DNA of 64,000 nt from Gammaproteobacteria bacterium (GCA_030682575.1 JAUXNX010000026.1:1-64000), one strand, 5' to 3'. Counted from the stretch's first letter, positions 45,545 to 55,310 are shown. Notes: generated from the letters alone by a model not told the origin. Numbers and translations are program-made.

Positions 45545-46450
45545 ATGAATCACTTACCAACCACCAAGCAGCTGCGCTACTTCGTTGCGCTTGAGCAGAT
45601 CGGCCACTTTGGCAAGGCAGCGGAATCCTGCTTTGTTTCACAGCCTGCATTCAGCGTTGCGATTCGCGAACTGGAAAGCACTCTCAATATTCAGCTTGTC
45701 GACCGCACCAATAAAAACGTTACTGTGACCAGCCTCGGACGCGACATCGCCATGCAGGCACGTCAGGTGTTGCGCGATCTGGAGGAACTCGTGGATATTG
45801 CTCAGGGTAATCAGCAACCTCTCACAGGGCAGCTCAAGCTTGGTGTCATCCCTACCATTGCCCCCTTCCTGTTGCCACGCTTGTTACCAGCGTTGCGCAA
45901 GGCCTACCCTGATCTCAAGCTGCACCTGAAGGAAGATCTGACGGATCGCGTCTACAGTAAGCTCATGGATGGCGAGTTGGATATCATCCTGATCGCGCTC
46001 CCCTACGAGTTGCGCAATGTCACGGAGATGCAGTTGTTTCGTGATCGCTTCTATCTGGCTCATCAGGCCAAGACTACACTGGTGGATCCGGCGCACTATC
46101 ATGTGAGCGAACTGCCCGAAGACAGTATCCTTCTGCTTGAAGACGGCCATTGCATGCGTGATCACGCGCTTTCGGCGTGCAGCATCAAGAATGCTGACAA
46201 GGTCAGCAACATCACGGCGACAAGTCTGCTGACGCTGGTGCAGATGGTTGATGCGGATTTGGGTGTGACCTATCTGCCTGAAATGGCCATTGGTACTTCT
46301 TTGCTCAAGAACACTCGCATCAAGACCACTGCACTTGATAAGGACAGTTACCGCGACATTGGTCTGGTGTGGCGCAAGGCCAGTACTCGTAGCGACGAGT
46401 TCGAGTTGCTGGGGCGTTTCATCAAGGAAAACTACCAGAGCGGGAAGTGA
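45545..46450 (+). CDS. oxyR: OxyR peroxide-sensing regulator
   Basis: 301 aa from the ATG at 45545, which has AAGAGGG upstream; the open frame to 45476 is rejected. The N-terminal helix-turn-helix includes GKAAESCFVSQPAFSVAIRELE. The sensing loop LLLEDGHCMRDHALSAC holds Cys203 and Cys212, nine apart like Cys199 and Cys208 of E. coli OxyR, which form the disulfide upon H2O2 exposure. This confirms OxyR rather than a generic LysR. It activates peroxide defence genes and often represses itself. Confidence 0.95.
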   Translation: MNHLPTTKQLRYFVALEQIGHFGKAAESCFVSQPAFSVAIRELESTLNIQLVDRTNKNVTVTSLGRDIAMQARQVLRDLEELVDIAQGNQQPLTGQLKLGVIPTIAPFLLPRLLPALRKAYPDLKLHLKEDLTDRVYSKLMDGELDIILIALPYELRNVTEMQLFRDRFYLAHQAKTTLVDPAHYHVSELPEDSILLLEDGHCMRDHALSACSIKNADKVSNITATSLLTLVQMVDADLGVTYLPEMAIGTSLLKNTRIKTTALDKDSYRDIGLVWRKASTRSDEFELLGRFIKENYQSGK

Positions 46451-46454
46451 CTTG

Positions 46455-46474
46455 CAGGAGCGGGTTTGCTCCTG
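46455..46474. repeat. REP-like hairpin after oxyR
   Basis: CAGGAGC (46455-46461) pairs with GCTCCTG (46468-46474) over GGGTTT. It resembles half of a Pseudomonas-type REP and shares sequence with 16155 and 48684. It may serve as a weak terminator. Confidence 0.5.
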
Positions 46475-46708
46475 TACATGAGCCCGTTTTCCTCGCCTGA
46501 CGGGCTTTCCACAGTCCATAAAAACCTTCGTTCATCACCGAAAATTGAAATCTGTTATCAGATACTGAAATGCTCAGCATTGCTGACAGCCCTTGATACT
46601 TTGTCGTTCTCGAATGCTCTACTATCGGCAGCTGTTGCAGTCCTTCGGGTCCGGAAGTTGTTTTCGCCCCACAGTTGTCTTGATCCGATAGTTATCCTGG
46701 AGAATCCC

Positions 46709-48649
46709 ATGAGCAGTACGTTTATCGCGTTTCGCCGTGTCATCTTCGTTGGTGTTATTTCCGCTCTGATGCCGGTGGGCGTATTCGCTGCGGAGAGGAT
46801 TGGCAATTTCACTCTGCTTGATGAGCGCGGCAAAGCGGTGGAGTTGCACTATCATCGTCAGGCACCTGCCATTGTGTTGCTTGCGCACCGTAGTGAGTCT
46901 TCACTGGTGGCACGGGCCTCGGCACTTGTTGAAGAGCTGCGCGCAGTCAGGCAAATCCCATTCTTTCTGATCAATCCGGTGACAAGTGAGTCTCGTGCCA
47001 GTCTCCAGCGAGACAAGGAACGGCAGGGCATCAGTGCTGCGATTCTGCAAGACGACAGCCAACTCGTCAGCGAGACATTGGGGTTGAGTTATGCCGGCGA
47101 GGTACTCGTCATCAACCCGCGTAGCTGGGAGATTGTTTATCGTGGACCAGTTACAGAACATGCAGATGGCAGTGGTGAACCATATCTGCAGGCGGCACTG
47201 ATGGCGCTGGACACGGGTGCAGCACCTGGGGTGGCCAGTGTGCCTGCACCCGCTGATTACAGTGGCGAATTGTTCGATCTTCCCGGTCGCGATGTCGCGC
47301 AGCACACCAGCATTTCCTACAGTACCGATATTGCACCATTGCTTCAGGAGAAGTGTGCGAATTGTCACCGCACTGGTGGCATCGGACCTTGGGCCATGAC
47401 AAGTCATGCCATGGTGCAGGGTTTCTCGCCCATGATCCGGGAAGTCCTGCTGACCAAGCGCATGCCGCCATGGCACGCTGATCCTCAGGTCAACACGTTC
47501 AGTCACGATATGGGGCTAAGCATTGCGGAGATGCAGACGCTGGTGCACTGGATAGACGCCGGCGCGCAACGCGGTGCAGGTGAAGATCCTCTTGCGGCCA
47601 TGATCGATGTTGCCAGTGAATGGGAGCTGGGTGAGCCAGACCTGATTGTGGATCTGCCGGCCTTTACCGCGCCCGCCACGGGCACCATCGACTATCAGTT
47701 TCTGGAAGCGATCAATCCGCTGGATCGAGATGTCTGGGTACGCGCTGTGCAGATCGTGCCTGGCGACCGGCAGGTGCTGCATCACGCGATTGCGACCTTC
47801 GGCACTGCCGAGACAAGGAACATGGCAGGTATCGATAGTGGAGGAGCTTTGTTTCAGTCTCAGTTGATGACGTTCGTGCCCGGCAATGAAACCTATGTTT
47901 ACCCGGAAGGAACCGGCGTGTTGGTGCCAGCAGGAACTACCTTCCACAGTCAGATGCACTACACGACATATGGCCGTGAGACAGTGGATCAGACGCGCAT
48001 TGGTCTCTACTTCATGGACGAAGAGCCGCAGTTCAATCTGCAGCATTACGCCATCCTCAATCTCGATCTGGAGATACCACCCGGGGTTGCCGAGCACGAG
48101 GAAGTGGCCTACTACGACTTCAGAAAGGATGCGGTGATCTACAGCCTGTTTCCCCATGCCCACTATCGTGGACGCAGTGCCTCGTTCTCGATCCAGTATC
48201 CGGATGGCCACGAAGAGTTGGTGCTGTCAGTGCCCAACTACGACTTCAATTGGCAGCGCTACTTTCAGTTGGCCAATCCGTTGGAGGTGCCCGCTGGCAC
48301 GAGACTTGTGCAGCGTATGGTGTTCGACAATTCGGACAACAACCTGAGCAACCCGGATCCGACCAGAACGGTGGAATTTGGTGAACAGACCTGGGAGGAG
48401 ATGTTGTACGGTGGAGTCTCGTTCCGCTACGCGAACAAGGAAGATGATGTGCGCGACATTGATGCTCTGGAGTACATGACCAGTATTTCGATGGGGTTCA
48501 TGGACAAGAATCTTGATGGCAAGATCGAGTTGAACGAAATGCCTGAGCGTGCGCGCCAGCGTCTGGCCATGGCGTTTGTAATTCTCGACAAGGACAAGAG
48601 TGGCGGATTGGAGCTGCTGGAGTTCCAGCAGCTCATGGATCGGCCGTAA
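46709..48649 (+). CDS. redoxin + cytochrome c + copper monooxygenase + EF-hand fusion
   Basis: 646 aa from the ATG at 46709 (GGAG 7-8 bases upstream). Signal peptide (1-27, ending VFAAE). Residues 30-180: redoxin-like fold without redox Cys (HRSES at the usual site). Residues 205-300: cytochrome c motif CANCH (216-220) with MPPWHAD. Residues about 340-590: type II copper ascorbate-dependent monooxygenase-like, with His358-His359, His413/His417, His483-x-His485 and Met537, in the order of the CuH and CuM ligands of PHM. Residues 600-646: two EF-hands (MDKNLDGKIELNEM, LDKDKSGGLELLEF). A periplasmic oxygenase receiving electrons through its own haem is inferred. Confidence 0.85.
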   Translation: MSSTFIAFRRVIFVGVISALMPVGVFAAERIGNFTLLDERGKAVELHYHRQAPAIVLLAHRSESSLVARASALVEELRAVRQIPFFLINPVTSESRASLQRDKERQGISAAILQDDSQLVSETLGLSYAGEVLVINPRSWEIVYRGPVTEHADGSGEPYLQAALMALDTGAAPGVASVPAPADYSGELFDLPGRDVAQHTSISYSTDIAPLLQEKCANCHRTGGIGPWAMTSHAMVQGFSPMIREVLLTKRMPPWHADPQVNTFSHDMGLSIAEMQTLVHWIDAGAQRGAGEDPLAAMIDVASEWELGEPDLIVDLPAFTAPATGTIDYQFLEAINPLDRDVWVRAVQIVPGDRQVLHHAIATFGTAETRNMAGIDSGGALFQSQLMTFVPGNETYVYPEGTGVLVPAGTTFHSQMHYTTYGRETVDQTRIGLYFMDEEPQFNLQHYAILNLDLEIPPGVAEHEEVAYYDFRKDAVIYSLFPHAHYRGRSASFSIQYPDGHEELVLSVPNYDFNWQRYFQLANPLEVPAGTRLVQRMVFDNSDNNLSNPDPTRTVEFGEQTWEEMLYGGVSFRYANKEDDVRDIDALEYMTSISMGFMDKNLDGKIELNEMPERARQRLAMAFVILDKDKSGGLELLEFQQLMDRP

Positions 48650-48683
48650 CTACTATCGAAAATCATTTCTGTGGTAGTGAGGC

Positions 48684-48740
48684 CTGCCCGCGATTGAACC
48701 AGCGTTTCAGTCAATCGCGGACAGAGCCCGCTCCTGTGAT
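48684..48740. repeat. REPIN-like hairpin
   Basis: CTGCCCGCGATTGA (48684-48697) pairs with TCAATCGCGGACAG (48711-48724), 13 of 14 bases, followed by AGCCCGCTCCTGTG. The pattern strongly resembles Pseudomonas REP sequences. It lies between convergent genes and could also terminate transcription. Confidence 0.6.
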
Positions 48741-48753
48741 TCGCTCAATCTTG

Positions 48754-50958
48754 TTACACATTCTCCGTAGGTACAGCCGCAAATCTGTAATTCTTGAGAG
48801 GCAGTTCGCGCACACGCTGGCCAGTGAGAATGTACACAGCGTTGGCCACTGCCGCAGCAATCGGTGGTGTTGCCGGTTCGCCCAGGCCACCAAGAGACGC
48901 ACCGGATTCGATGGTTACTACGTCGATCTCAGGTGAGTCAGCAAGACGTACCATCTCATAATCGGTGAAATTGGTCTGTGCCACCCGACCCTGTTCAATA
49001 GTGATCTCTCCATAGAGCGCAGCGGTCAATCCGAAGATGACACCGCTTTCCGCCTGCGAAGCAACAGTATCGGGATTGATTGCGCGACCGCAATCGATGG
49101 CACAGGTTACGCGATGCACACGTACTTGGCCTGCAGGGGTGATGGAAACCTCGGCCACTTGCGCGACGATACTGCCAAAGCTTTCCTGCAGAGCGATGCC
49201 CTGAGCGTGTCCTTCCGGCAAGTTGCGCTCCCACCCTGCGCGTTCTGCGGCAGCGCGCAGCACTGCAGCATGGCGTGGTTTGTCGGCCAACATGTCGAGG
49301 CGGAATTGATAAGGATTTTGTCCGGAGCGGTGTGCCAGTTCGTCCACGAATGATTCCATGAAAAACGTATGCTGCGAATGCGCCACACTGCGCCACGCAC
49401 CGAAAGGTACGTGCGTCGGACTTTCGGCGAATGCAATCGATTTGTTGGGAATCGAGTATGGTGTGTGGGCAGCTTCTGCTGGTTCGTTCTGCCCGATGTA
49501 GTGATTCTCCCAGGCGATCAATCTGTTGTTGGTGTCAAAGCCCGCACGGAATTTACTGGTGACTGCGGGGCGATAGTAATCCTGCTGAATATCCTCTTCG
49601 CGACTCCAGATGGTTTTCACTGGCACATCGAATTGTTGTGCGATGCGCGTGGCCTGATCGATTGTGTTGGTCGCGTTCGGCAGGCGTCTGCCAAAGCCGC
49701 CGCCCAGATAGAAGGCGTGCAGCGTTACATCGTTTTCGTTCATGTCTGCGATTGAGGCGACACGCCCGCGAATACCCAGGTTGTCTTGGGTGCCGGTCCA
49801 CACATCACACTTGCCATTGTGGAAGTGTACCGTACAGTTCATTGGTTCCATGGCAGCGTGAGCAAGGTAGGGTACACGGTAGGTGGCATCTATCACTGTG
49901 GCTGCACCGGCCAGCGCCGCGCGCGTATCACCTTCTTCCACATCTTCATCCAACTTACCCTGCAGAGCAGCATCGTATTGGGCGTAGATGGATTGTGTGG
50001 ATACCTGGTTGTTTTCCGTTTCCTCGAAGCGGATATCCAGCGCGGCGAGAGCTTCCTTGGCGCGCCAGTAGTTGTCTGCCACCACGGCCACTGCATCTTC
50101 CAATTCGACCACGCGAACGATACCGCGCCGCTGCATGACTGAGGCACTGTTCACAGCAACAAGGTTGTTGCCGAACACTGGCGATGTCTTGACTGCCGCG
50201 TAAAGCATGCCGGGTGGTTGTGCGTCGATGCCGAACTCTGCGCTGCCATCCACTTTGGCGGGGATATCAATGCGCGGGATGGATCTGCCCATCAGTGTAA
50301 ACGCGCTGGGGTCTTTCAGTACTGGTTGAGCGGATGGCTCGAAGCGCGCAGCATCGGTGGCCAGCTCGCCAAAAGTGAATGCGCGGCCGGTGGCATCGTG
50401 ATGGACGTGGCTCATGCGTGCGGTCAATTCACTCTCTGGCACATCCCAGCGTGCGGCAGCCGTCTTGATGAGCATTTCACGGGCTGCAGCTCCTGCTACG
50501 CGCATGCCGTTCTCGCCGGTAAAGCGCACCGAACTGCTACCGCCGGTAATCTGGATGTTCATTATTTCCGCGCCCTTGTAGATGAGGCCATCCAGAAATC
50601 GGGGCAGACTCACACCCATTGAAGCAGCGAAACCCTTGATCAGTACGCCGTTGGCGAACAGATCCGTGGCAGGAGCCTGTTCAACGCGCACTTTGCTCCA
50701 GTCGGCATCCATTTCGTCGGCTGCCATCATGGGTAGCGAAGTGTGTACGCCCTGGCCCATTTCGGAATGAGGTACGATTACTGTGACAGTGTTGTCGGGG
50801 TCGATACGCAACCAAGTGGTCAGAAAACTCTGGCCATCGGCTGCGTAATCCCGGTTTGCAAGCGAATGGCGACTTGGGCGCGTGGAGGCATACCCGATAA
50901 GCAGACCTCCGCCGATGATAGTAGTAGCAAGCAGAAAGCGCCTTCGATTCATTTTCAT
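48754..50958 (-). CDS. molybdopterin hydroxylase large subunit (IorB/xanthine-dehydrogenase family)
   Basis: 734 aa. The Tat-type N-terminus MNRRRFLLATTIIGGG sends it to the periplasm. Molybdenum-enzyme motifs: EMGQGVHTSLPMMAADEMDADW, AHAAMEPMNCTVHF, GGGFGRRLPN and the C-terminal GGLGEPATPPIAAAVANA with the active-site Glu. It belongs to the isoquinoline 1-oxidoreductase / aldehyde dehydrogenase branch. Electrons should go to the small iron-sulfur subunit encoded 14 bp upstream. The substrate, probably an aldehyde or N-heterocycle, is unknown. Confidence 0.9.
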   Translation of the reverse strand: MKMNRRRFLLATTIIGGGLLIGYASTRPSRHSLANRDYAADGQSFLTTWLRIDPDNTVTVIVPHSEMGQGVHTSLPMMAADEMDADWSKVRVEQAPATDLFANGVLIKGFAASMGVSLPRFLDGLIYKGAEIMNIQITGGSSSVRFTGENGMRVAGAAAREMLIKTAAARWDVPESELTARMSHVHHDATGRAFTFGELATDAARFEPSAQPVLKDPSAFTLMGRSIPRIDIPAKVDGSAEFGIDAQPPGMLYAAVKTSPVFGNNLVAVNSASVMQRRGIVRVVELEDAVAVVADNYWRAKEALAALDIRFEETENNQVSTQSIYAQYDAALQGKLDEDVEEGDTRAALAGAATVIDATYRVPYLAHAAMEPMNCTVHFHNGKCDVWTGTQDNLGIRGRVASIADMNENDVTLHAFYLGGGFGRRLPNATNTIDQATRIAQQFDVPVKTIWSREEDIQQDYYRPAVTSKFRAGFDTNNRLIAWENHYIGQNEPAEAAHTPYSIPNKSIAFAESPTHVPFGAWRSVAHSQHTFFMESFVDELAHRSGQNPYQFRLDMLADKPRHAAVLRAAAERAGWERNLPEGHAQGIALQESFGSIVAQVAEVSITPAGQVRVHRVTCAIDCGRAINPDTVASQAESGVIFGLTAALYGEITIEQGRVAQTNFTDYEMVRLADSPEIDVVTIESGASLGGLGEPATPPIAAAVANAVYILTGQRVRELPLKNYRFAAVPTENV

Positions 50959-50972
50959 GACGTTCTCCCTTC

Positions 50973-51437
50973 CTACGCAGTTGTCGCTGATGTCAGCGAA
51001 CGGATGGCCCGACGGACCCGTGGATAGGTGCCACAGCGACAGACGTTGGTGATGGCACCATCAATGTCTGCGTCACTGGGACTGGGATTGCTGGTCAGCA
51101 GAGCCGACACCGCCATGATCATGCCGGACTGGCAATAACCACATTGCGGCACCTGATGTTCTATCCAGGCCTGTTGTACCGGGTTGAGAAGTGCTCCCGC
51201 ATTGGCGGTCAGGCCTTCAATGGTGGTGATCTCCGTGCCTTCCACGGCGCTGACCGGTGTCACGCAACTGCGTACCGGATTGCCATTGACCTGGACTGTG
51301 CATGCGCCACAGGCGGCAACACCGCAACCGAATTTTGTGCCGGTGAGGCCCATCTCATCGCGGAGCGCCCACAACAATGGCATCTCCGGTTCGATATCCA
51401 ACTCATGCTCGACTCCGTTGACTCGAAAGCGTGCCAT
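50973..51437 (-). CDS. 2Fe-2S small subunit of molybdenum hydroxylase (IorA family)
   Basis: 154 aa with both clusters: CGVAACGACTVQVNG and a further Cys in VRSCVTP (ferredoxin-type), then CGYCQSGMIM and CRCGTYPR (second cluster). No signal peptide, so it should be co-exported by the Tat system with the large subunit. It transfers electrons from the molybdenum centre. It is the first gene of a two-gene operon with 48754. The usual membrane or cytochrome acceptor is not adjacent. Confidence 0.92.
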   Translation of the reverse strand: MARFRVNGVEHELDIEPEMPLLWALRDEMGLTGTKFGCGVAACGACTVQVNGNPVRSCVTPVSAVEGTEITTIEGLTANAGALLNPVQQAWIEHQVPQCGYCQSGMIMAVSALLTSNPSPSDADIDGAITNVCRCGTYPRVRRAIRSLTSATTA

Positions 51438-51785
51438 AACTATTCCTCAGTATTGTTTGGATGGATTGGTTGTCCTGCCTGCTACGGCTATGAAAAGCGA
51501 CGGAACAGCTGAAGGGGATCTGTTCCTTTTGACTGTTGGGTTGAGCGGTTTGTCACCGAGCATATAGCAGTTTTTGCAGGCCAGCAATTTCAGCATCTTG
51601 TGCTGTGAGTTTGATTGTTCACGGATTTCTTGAAATTCGATAAATCGGTCAAAACGCTGAAAAAATACTGGAAGGCTTGCCAGATTATCGTTGACTCAGG
51701 ATTGATTCCGGAGAAAATAGCTCAGCGTTACAGATTTACACACATTATCACCGGCTGACTGTCGGGAATAGAAAAAGGGGAAATC
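51438..51785. other. intergenic region, nothing recognised
   Basis: 348 bp between the divergent hydroxylase operon and the small lipoprotein gene. It has no RNA gene or clear hairpin with T-tract. Promoters for both sides are expected. An AT-rich block (51600-51740) precedes the lipoprotein. Confidence 0.4.
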
Positions 51786-52154
51786 ATGAAAAGAATATCT
51801 ATGGGCTCCATCATCGTTGCTGCGGCTTTGTTTCTGTCCGCATGTGCCTCTTCCACGCCGCCCAATCCGTTCGTAGGTCTTTGGGATGTCAGTATCGATA
51901 CTCCGGTAGGCTCAATGGCTGCAGTGCTGGATATCGAGCAGGATCTGTCAGGCATCATGTCTTCCAATGACCTTGGTTCAACGCCACTGAACAACGTCAG
52001 CGTGACAGACAATGCTGTAACTTTTGCCGCTACTGTGGATGCTCAGGGTCAGACGCTGACACTGCGTTTTGCAGGCACGATTGCTGGTAACAGACTGGCA
52101 GGCAATTTCGACACGGATTTCGGTCCGATCCCTCTGACTGGTACCAAGCGATAA
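51786..52154 (+). CDS. small lipoprotein, unknown function
   Basis: 122 aa. The signal peptide ends in lipobox LSAC. The mature domain is all-beta (GLWDVSIDTPVGSMAAVLDIE, TLTLRFAGTIAGNRLAGNF), a lipocalin-like or calycin-type sandwich pattern sometimes found in small envelope lipoproteins. AAAGGGGAAA precedes the ATG. No family assigned. Confidence 0.75.
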   Translation: MKRISMGSIIVAAALFLSACASSTPPNPFVGLWDVSIDTPVGSMAAVLDIEQDLSGIMSSNDLGSTPLNNVSVTDNAVTFAATVDAQGQTLTLRFAGTIAGNRLAGNFDTDFGPIPLTGTKR

Positions 52155-52268
52155 GGTAGACGGAGGAAGGGCTGGGTTGCAAAGCATGGTGCGTTTGTTC
52201 TGCCTTCCAATCCTCCATCACTATCAACACATGGGTGATCAGGACACTCTTCAATCGGTGAGTGCTGG

Positions 52269-53888
52269 TCAGAATTGATCGGCACTGGCTTTGTGCCAGT
52301 CTTCCACATATGCGTCGGGGACGCTGCTGGTAAGTAGCTGTCCCGTGCTTAATGGGGAGTAGATCTGATCGAAATGTTTCAGGTCCTTGCCCACTCGCTG
52401 AAACAAATCGCAGGGTTTCAGCATGTCGGGATCGTCGTAGCCAAGCGCGCCGCACATTTCCAGAAACGCTTCTACTGTACCGTGGTGATAATTGGCCACG
52501 CGCTTCGATTTGTCCTCGATATCAATGGCTTTGCCGCGCACCGGATCCGTCGTGGCAATTCCCGTTGGACATTTATTGGTATTGCAGGACTTTGACTGCA
52601 CACAGCCCAGTGCCAGCATCATGGAGCGTGCCGCGTTCACGGTATCTGCGCCGACTGCCATCTTGCTCAGCATGTCGAAACCACTGGCTGTCTTGCCGGC
52701 ACTGATGATACGGATGTTGTCGCGCAGGCCTGCACCGACCAACACCTGATGCACGAAGTAAGTGGCTTCAAGGCACGGTAATCCCAGTCGGTTGGAAAAT
52801 TCGACCGGGGCTGCACCGGTGCCACCTTCAGCACCATCGACAGTGATGAAGTCGGGATATATCCCGGAGACCAGCATCGCCTTGACAATGCTCATGAATT
52901 CGCTTTTTCTGCCAATACACAGCTTGAAACCGGTTGGTTTCCCTCCGCTGAGTTCGCGCAAGCGCTGCACGAAATCGAGCAGTCCACCGGGTGTGTCGAA
53001 TTCCGGATGATTGGCCGGCGAGGCCACTGTCTTGCCTACTTCTACCAGCCTGATCCGGGCAATTTCTGCAGTCACCTTTGCGCCGGGCAGCACTCCGCCG
53101 TGTGATGGTTTGGCCCCTTGGGATATCTTGATCTCAATCATTTTCACTGCTTCGGACAAGGCATTCTTTGCAAATGCCTGGTCGTTGAACGAACCGTCCA
53201 GATTGCGGCAGCCAAAATAGCCAGTACCGATTTGCCAGATCAAGTCACCGCCCCACGTACGGTGGTAGTCGCTGATACTGCCTTCGCCAGTATTATGGGC
53301 GAACTGGCCGATTGCTGCCGCCTTGTTCAGTGCGCTGATGGCATTGGCACTCAGGGCGCCGAAACTCATGCCGGAGATATTCAGCAAGGATGCGCTGTAT
53401 GGTTTTCTGCACTGCGGCCCCCCGAACAACACCCGAGTCTTGTGCTCTGGAACTACAGTGGCCTTGATAGAATGGAATACCGTCAGATAACCCTCGGACA
53501 TCAGATCGTTCTCGGTACCGAACGGAATGGTGTCGTTGAGATTCTTCGCGCGTCGATAAATCAGATCACGGGCTTCGCGATTGAACGGAGCCTCTTCAAG
53601 ATTACTGGCGATGAAGTATTGACGAATCTCTGGCCGGATGCTTTCGAACAGGTATCGCAGGTTCGCGAATACGGGGTAATTTCTGCGCAAATTGCTTTCG
53701 CTGAAGTACAGATCATGTAATCCAATCGCAACGAAAATGGCCGCCAGCAAGAACGAAATTAACGCTCGCGGTTGATCCGCAAGTGCGATTGGCGTGATCT
53801 CCCATTGTGTGGCGCTGACGAGCCAATAGAAACTCAGTGGCAACCAGAGGATGCTGACGATCCAGAAAAAACGCACTGCAGGTGTCAT
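52269..53888 (-). CDS. FMN-binding glutamate-synthase-like protein
   Basis: 539 aa. Two N-terminal hydrophobic helices (residues about 5-27 and 42-60) precede the FMN-binding GltS barrel: SFGALSANAISALNKAA, NTGEGSISDYH, KISQGAKPSHGGVLPG, TVDGAEGGTGAAP, and the iron-sulfur cysteines CVQSKSCNTNKCPTG. It lacks the glutamine amidotransferase domain, so it is not a full glutamate synthase; such stand-alone, membrane-anchored members have no agreed substrate. It is followed by a DUF481 gene 14 bp away on the same strand. Confidence 0.88.
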   Translation of the reverse strand: MTPAVRFFWIVSILWLPLSFYWLVSATQWEITPIALADQPRALISFLLAAIFVAIGLHDLYFSESNLRRNYPVFANLRYLFESIRPEIRQYFIASNLEEAPFNREARDLIYRRAKNLNDTIPFGTENDLMSEGYLTVFHSIKATVVPEHKTRVLFGGPQCRKPYSASLLNISGMSFGALSANAISALNKAAAIGQFAHNTGEGSISDYHRTWGGDLIWQIGTGYFGCRNLDGSFNDQAFAKNALSEAVKMIEIKISQGAKPSHGGVLPGAKVTAEIARIRLVEVGKTVASPANHPEFDTPGGLLDFVQRLRELSGGKPTGFKLCIGRKSEFMSIVKAMLVSGIYPDFITVDGAEGGTGAAPVEFSNRLGLPCLEATYFVHQVLVGAGLRDNIRIISAGKTASGFDMLSKMAVGADTVNAARSMMLALGCVQSKSCNTNKCPTGIATTDPVRGKAIDIEDKSKRVANYHHGTVEAFLEMCGALGYDDPDMLKPCDLFQRVGKDLKHFDQIYSPLSTGQLLTSSVPDAYVEDWHKASADQF

Positions 53889-53902
53889 GGCGAGTCTCGG
53901 TG

Positions 53903-54631
53903 CTACAGGCGCAGCAGCAGGGTGACAGAGGCTTCAGTATCTGCCTTCTTTCGGTCAATCGGCACTTCAGACTGGTGTTTGACCTTGACAGTGAATTTCA
54001 TGGAGAGGTTCGCCATGATGTCCGATTGTATGGAGGTTTCTGAACGGCTGATACGCGACTCATCGCCCGCTTCGATACTGAGTTTTTGCATAAACAGTGC
54101 GTTATCGGAAACCTGCCATTCGAACTCGGTTCCCAGTCGCAGGATCGGTTCCTGGAAATCTTCAGCTGGCGAGCGAGAAGTCCGCATACCGGCACCGATG
54201 GTGTAGTTCCAATCCATGTTTTCGCTATTGGGCAGGAGATTCTGTCCGAAGCTGACCGTAATATCGGACTGGCTGTCATAGCCGCTGAATCTGTCGTCTT
54301 CGTGTGCGGCACGAGTGAGAATAAATGTGTTGGGCGTCATGTTATACGTGGCGCTCCCCACAGTGTAGAGGCGCTGTGCAGCGAGTTCATCGTCTTTGGA
54401 CGAGCGGAATCCATCGAGAGAAAAGCCGTACTCCCATCTTCCACGCAGCCAGGCCACTGTACCCTTGAACTTGATGTTTTCATCCTTGGTGTTCCCCGAA
54501 GTGAAAATTGCCCCGAGCTCCAATTCTGTTGACATTGAATTGCTGGTTTCCTGCGCCTGGGCAGGGAGCGTCGCGCAAGTGGCGAGCAGTAACAGGGTGG
54601 CAAGGAAGGTTCGGTTGTATGTCTTGTGCAT
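53903..54631 (-). CDS. DUF481-family outer-membrane beta-barrel
   Basis: 242 aa from the ATG at 54631. The signal peptide ends PAQAQET. The opening LELGAIFTSGNTKDENIKF is the DUF481 hallmark (salt-induced outer-membrane proteins), followed by repeated amphipathic strands and a C-terminal strand ending in SVTLLLRL. A porin-like or structural barrel in the outer membrane is inferred. Confidence 0.88.
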   Translation of the reverse strand: MHKTYNRTFLATLLLLATCATLPAQAQETSNSMSTELELGAIFTSGNTKDENIKFKGTVAWLRGRWEYGFSLDGFRSSKDDELAAQRLYTVGSATYNMTPNTFILTRAAHEDDRFSGYDSQSDITVSFGQNLLPNSENMDWNYTIGAGMRTSRSPAEDFQEPILRLGTEFEWQVSDNALFMQKLSIEAGDESRISRSETSIQSDIMANLSMKFTVKVKHQSEVPIDRKKADTEASVTLLLRL

Positions 54632-54764
54632 CGTTCGGTACCTGTAGTCGTGATTTCCCAGATTTTGAGTCCCGGGCATTCTACAAGTTGACGCTGGAAA
54701 TGGCTAACTCAGGAAAAAATGCTGGCGGGAACTCATCCTGCGTTTCCGCCAGCGTTCCCCCGCT

Positions 54765-55241
54765 TTACTCGGGCACGCGCGCCGCACGAATCTCGATTTC
54801 GACGAGCCAGCCCTCCACGACCAGATCGCTGATGACTACAACCGAACGGACTGGTTTCATCGGATTTTCTTCGGTTCCGAAGAATTGTTGATAGCCTGCA
54901 TTGAAGCCTGCAAAATCGAACACACCATCATCGCCGGCGACACCGAATACGCGCACTTGCACGATATCGGCCATGGACCAGCCCTGCTCTTCCAGTGACA
55001 CCTTGAATCTTTCGAAGGTGTTCACTGTCTGCTGCTCCATGTTGCCGTAAGTGCCATCAGCCTGCCGGGATGCACCCGCGCCACTCAGGTAAAGAGTCTC
55101 GGCACCGGCGGGAATCTTGATGGAATTGAAGAAAAGCCTGCCCTCACCCTGACGATCTATTCCCTGTGCGCTGGAAGTGACAGCGAAGGAAGTGGCAATC
55201 AGGGCGGAGGTCAGGGAAAGCGCTTTGATGAATTTCGACAT
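54765..55241 (-). CDS. secreted RidA-family protein
   Basis: 158 aa from the ATG at 55241, with AAAGGACA upstream. A signal peptide (ending TSSAQG) makes it extracytoplasmic, unlike housekeeping RidA. The RidA/YjgF fold is seen: LYLSGAGASRQADGTYGNMEQQTVNTF, DIVQVRVFG, and a C-terminal VEIEIRAARVP. RidA enzymes deaminate reactive imines/enamines. The Arg that binds the carboxylate in cytosolic RidA appears as IRAARV. Here it would act on products of the nearby periplasmic flavin amine oxidase. Confidence 0.88.
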   Translation of the reverse strand: MSKFIKALSLTSALIATSFAVTSSAQGIDRQGEGRLFFNSIKIPAGAETLYLSGAGASRQADGTYGNMEQQTVNTFERFKVSLEEQGWSMADIVQVRVFGVAGDDGVFDFAGFNAGYQQFFGTEENPMKPVRSVVVISDLVVEGWLVEIEIRAARVPE

Positions 55242-55310
55242 AGTCAGTGTCCTTTGCATGTTGAATGATCTTGTTGAATGGTCATGTGCTGCTTGACCGT
55301 AGCGAACGGA

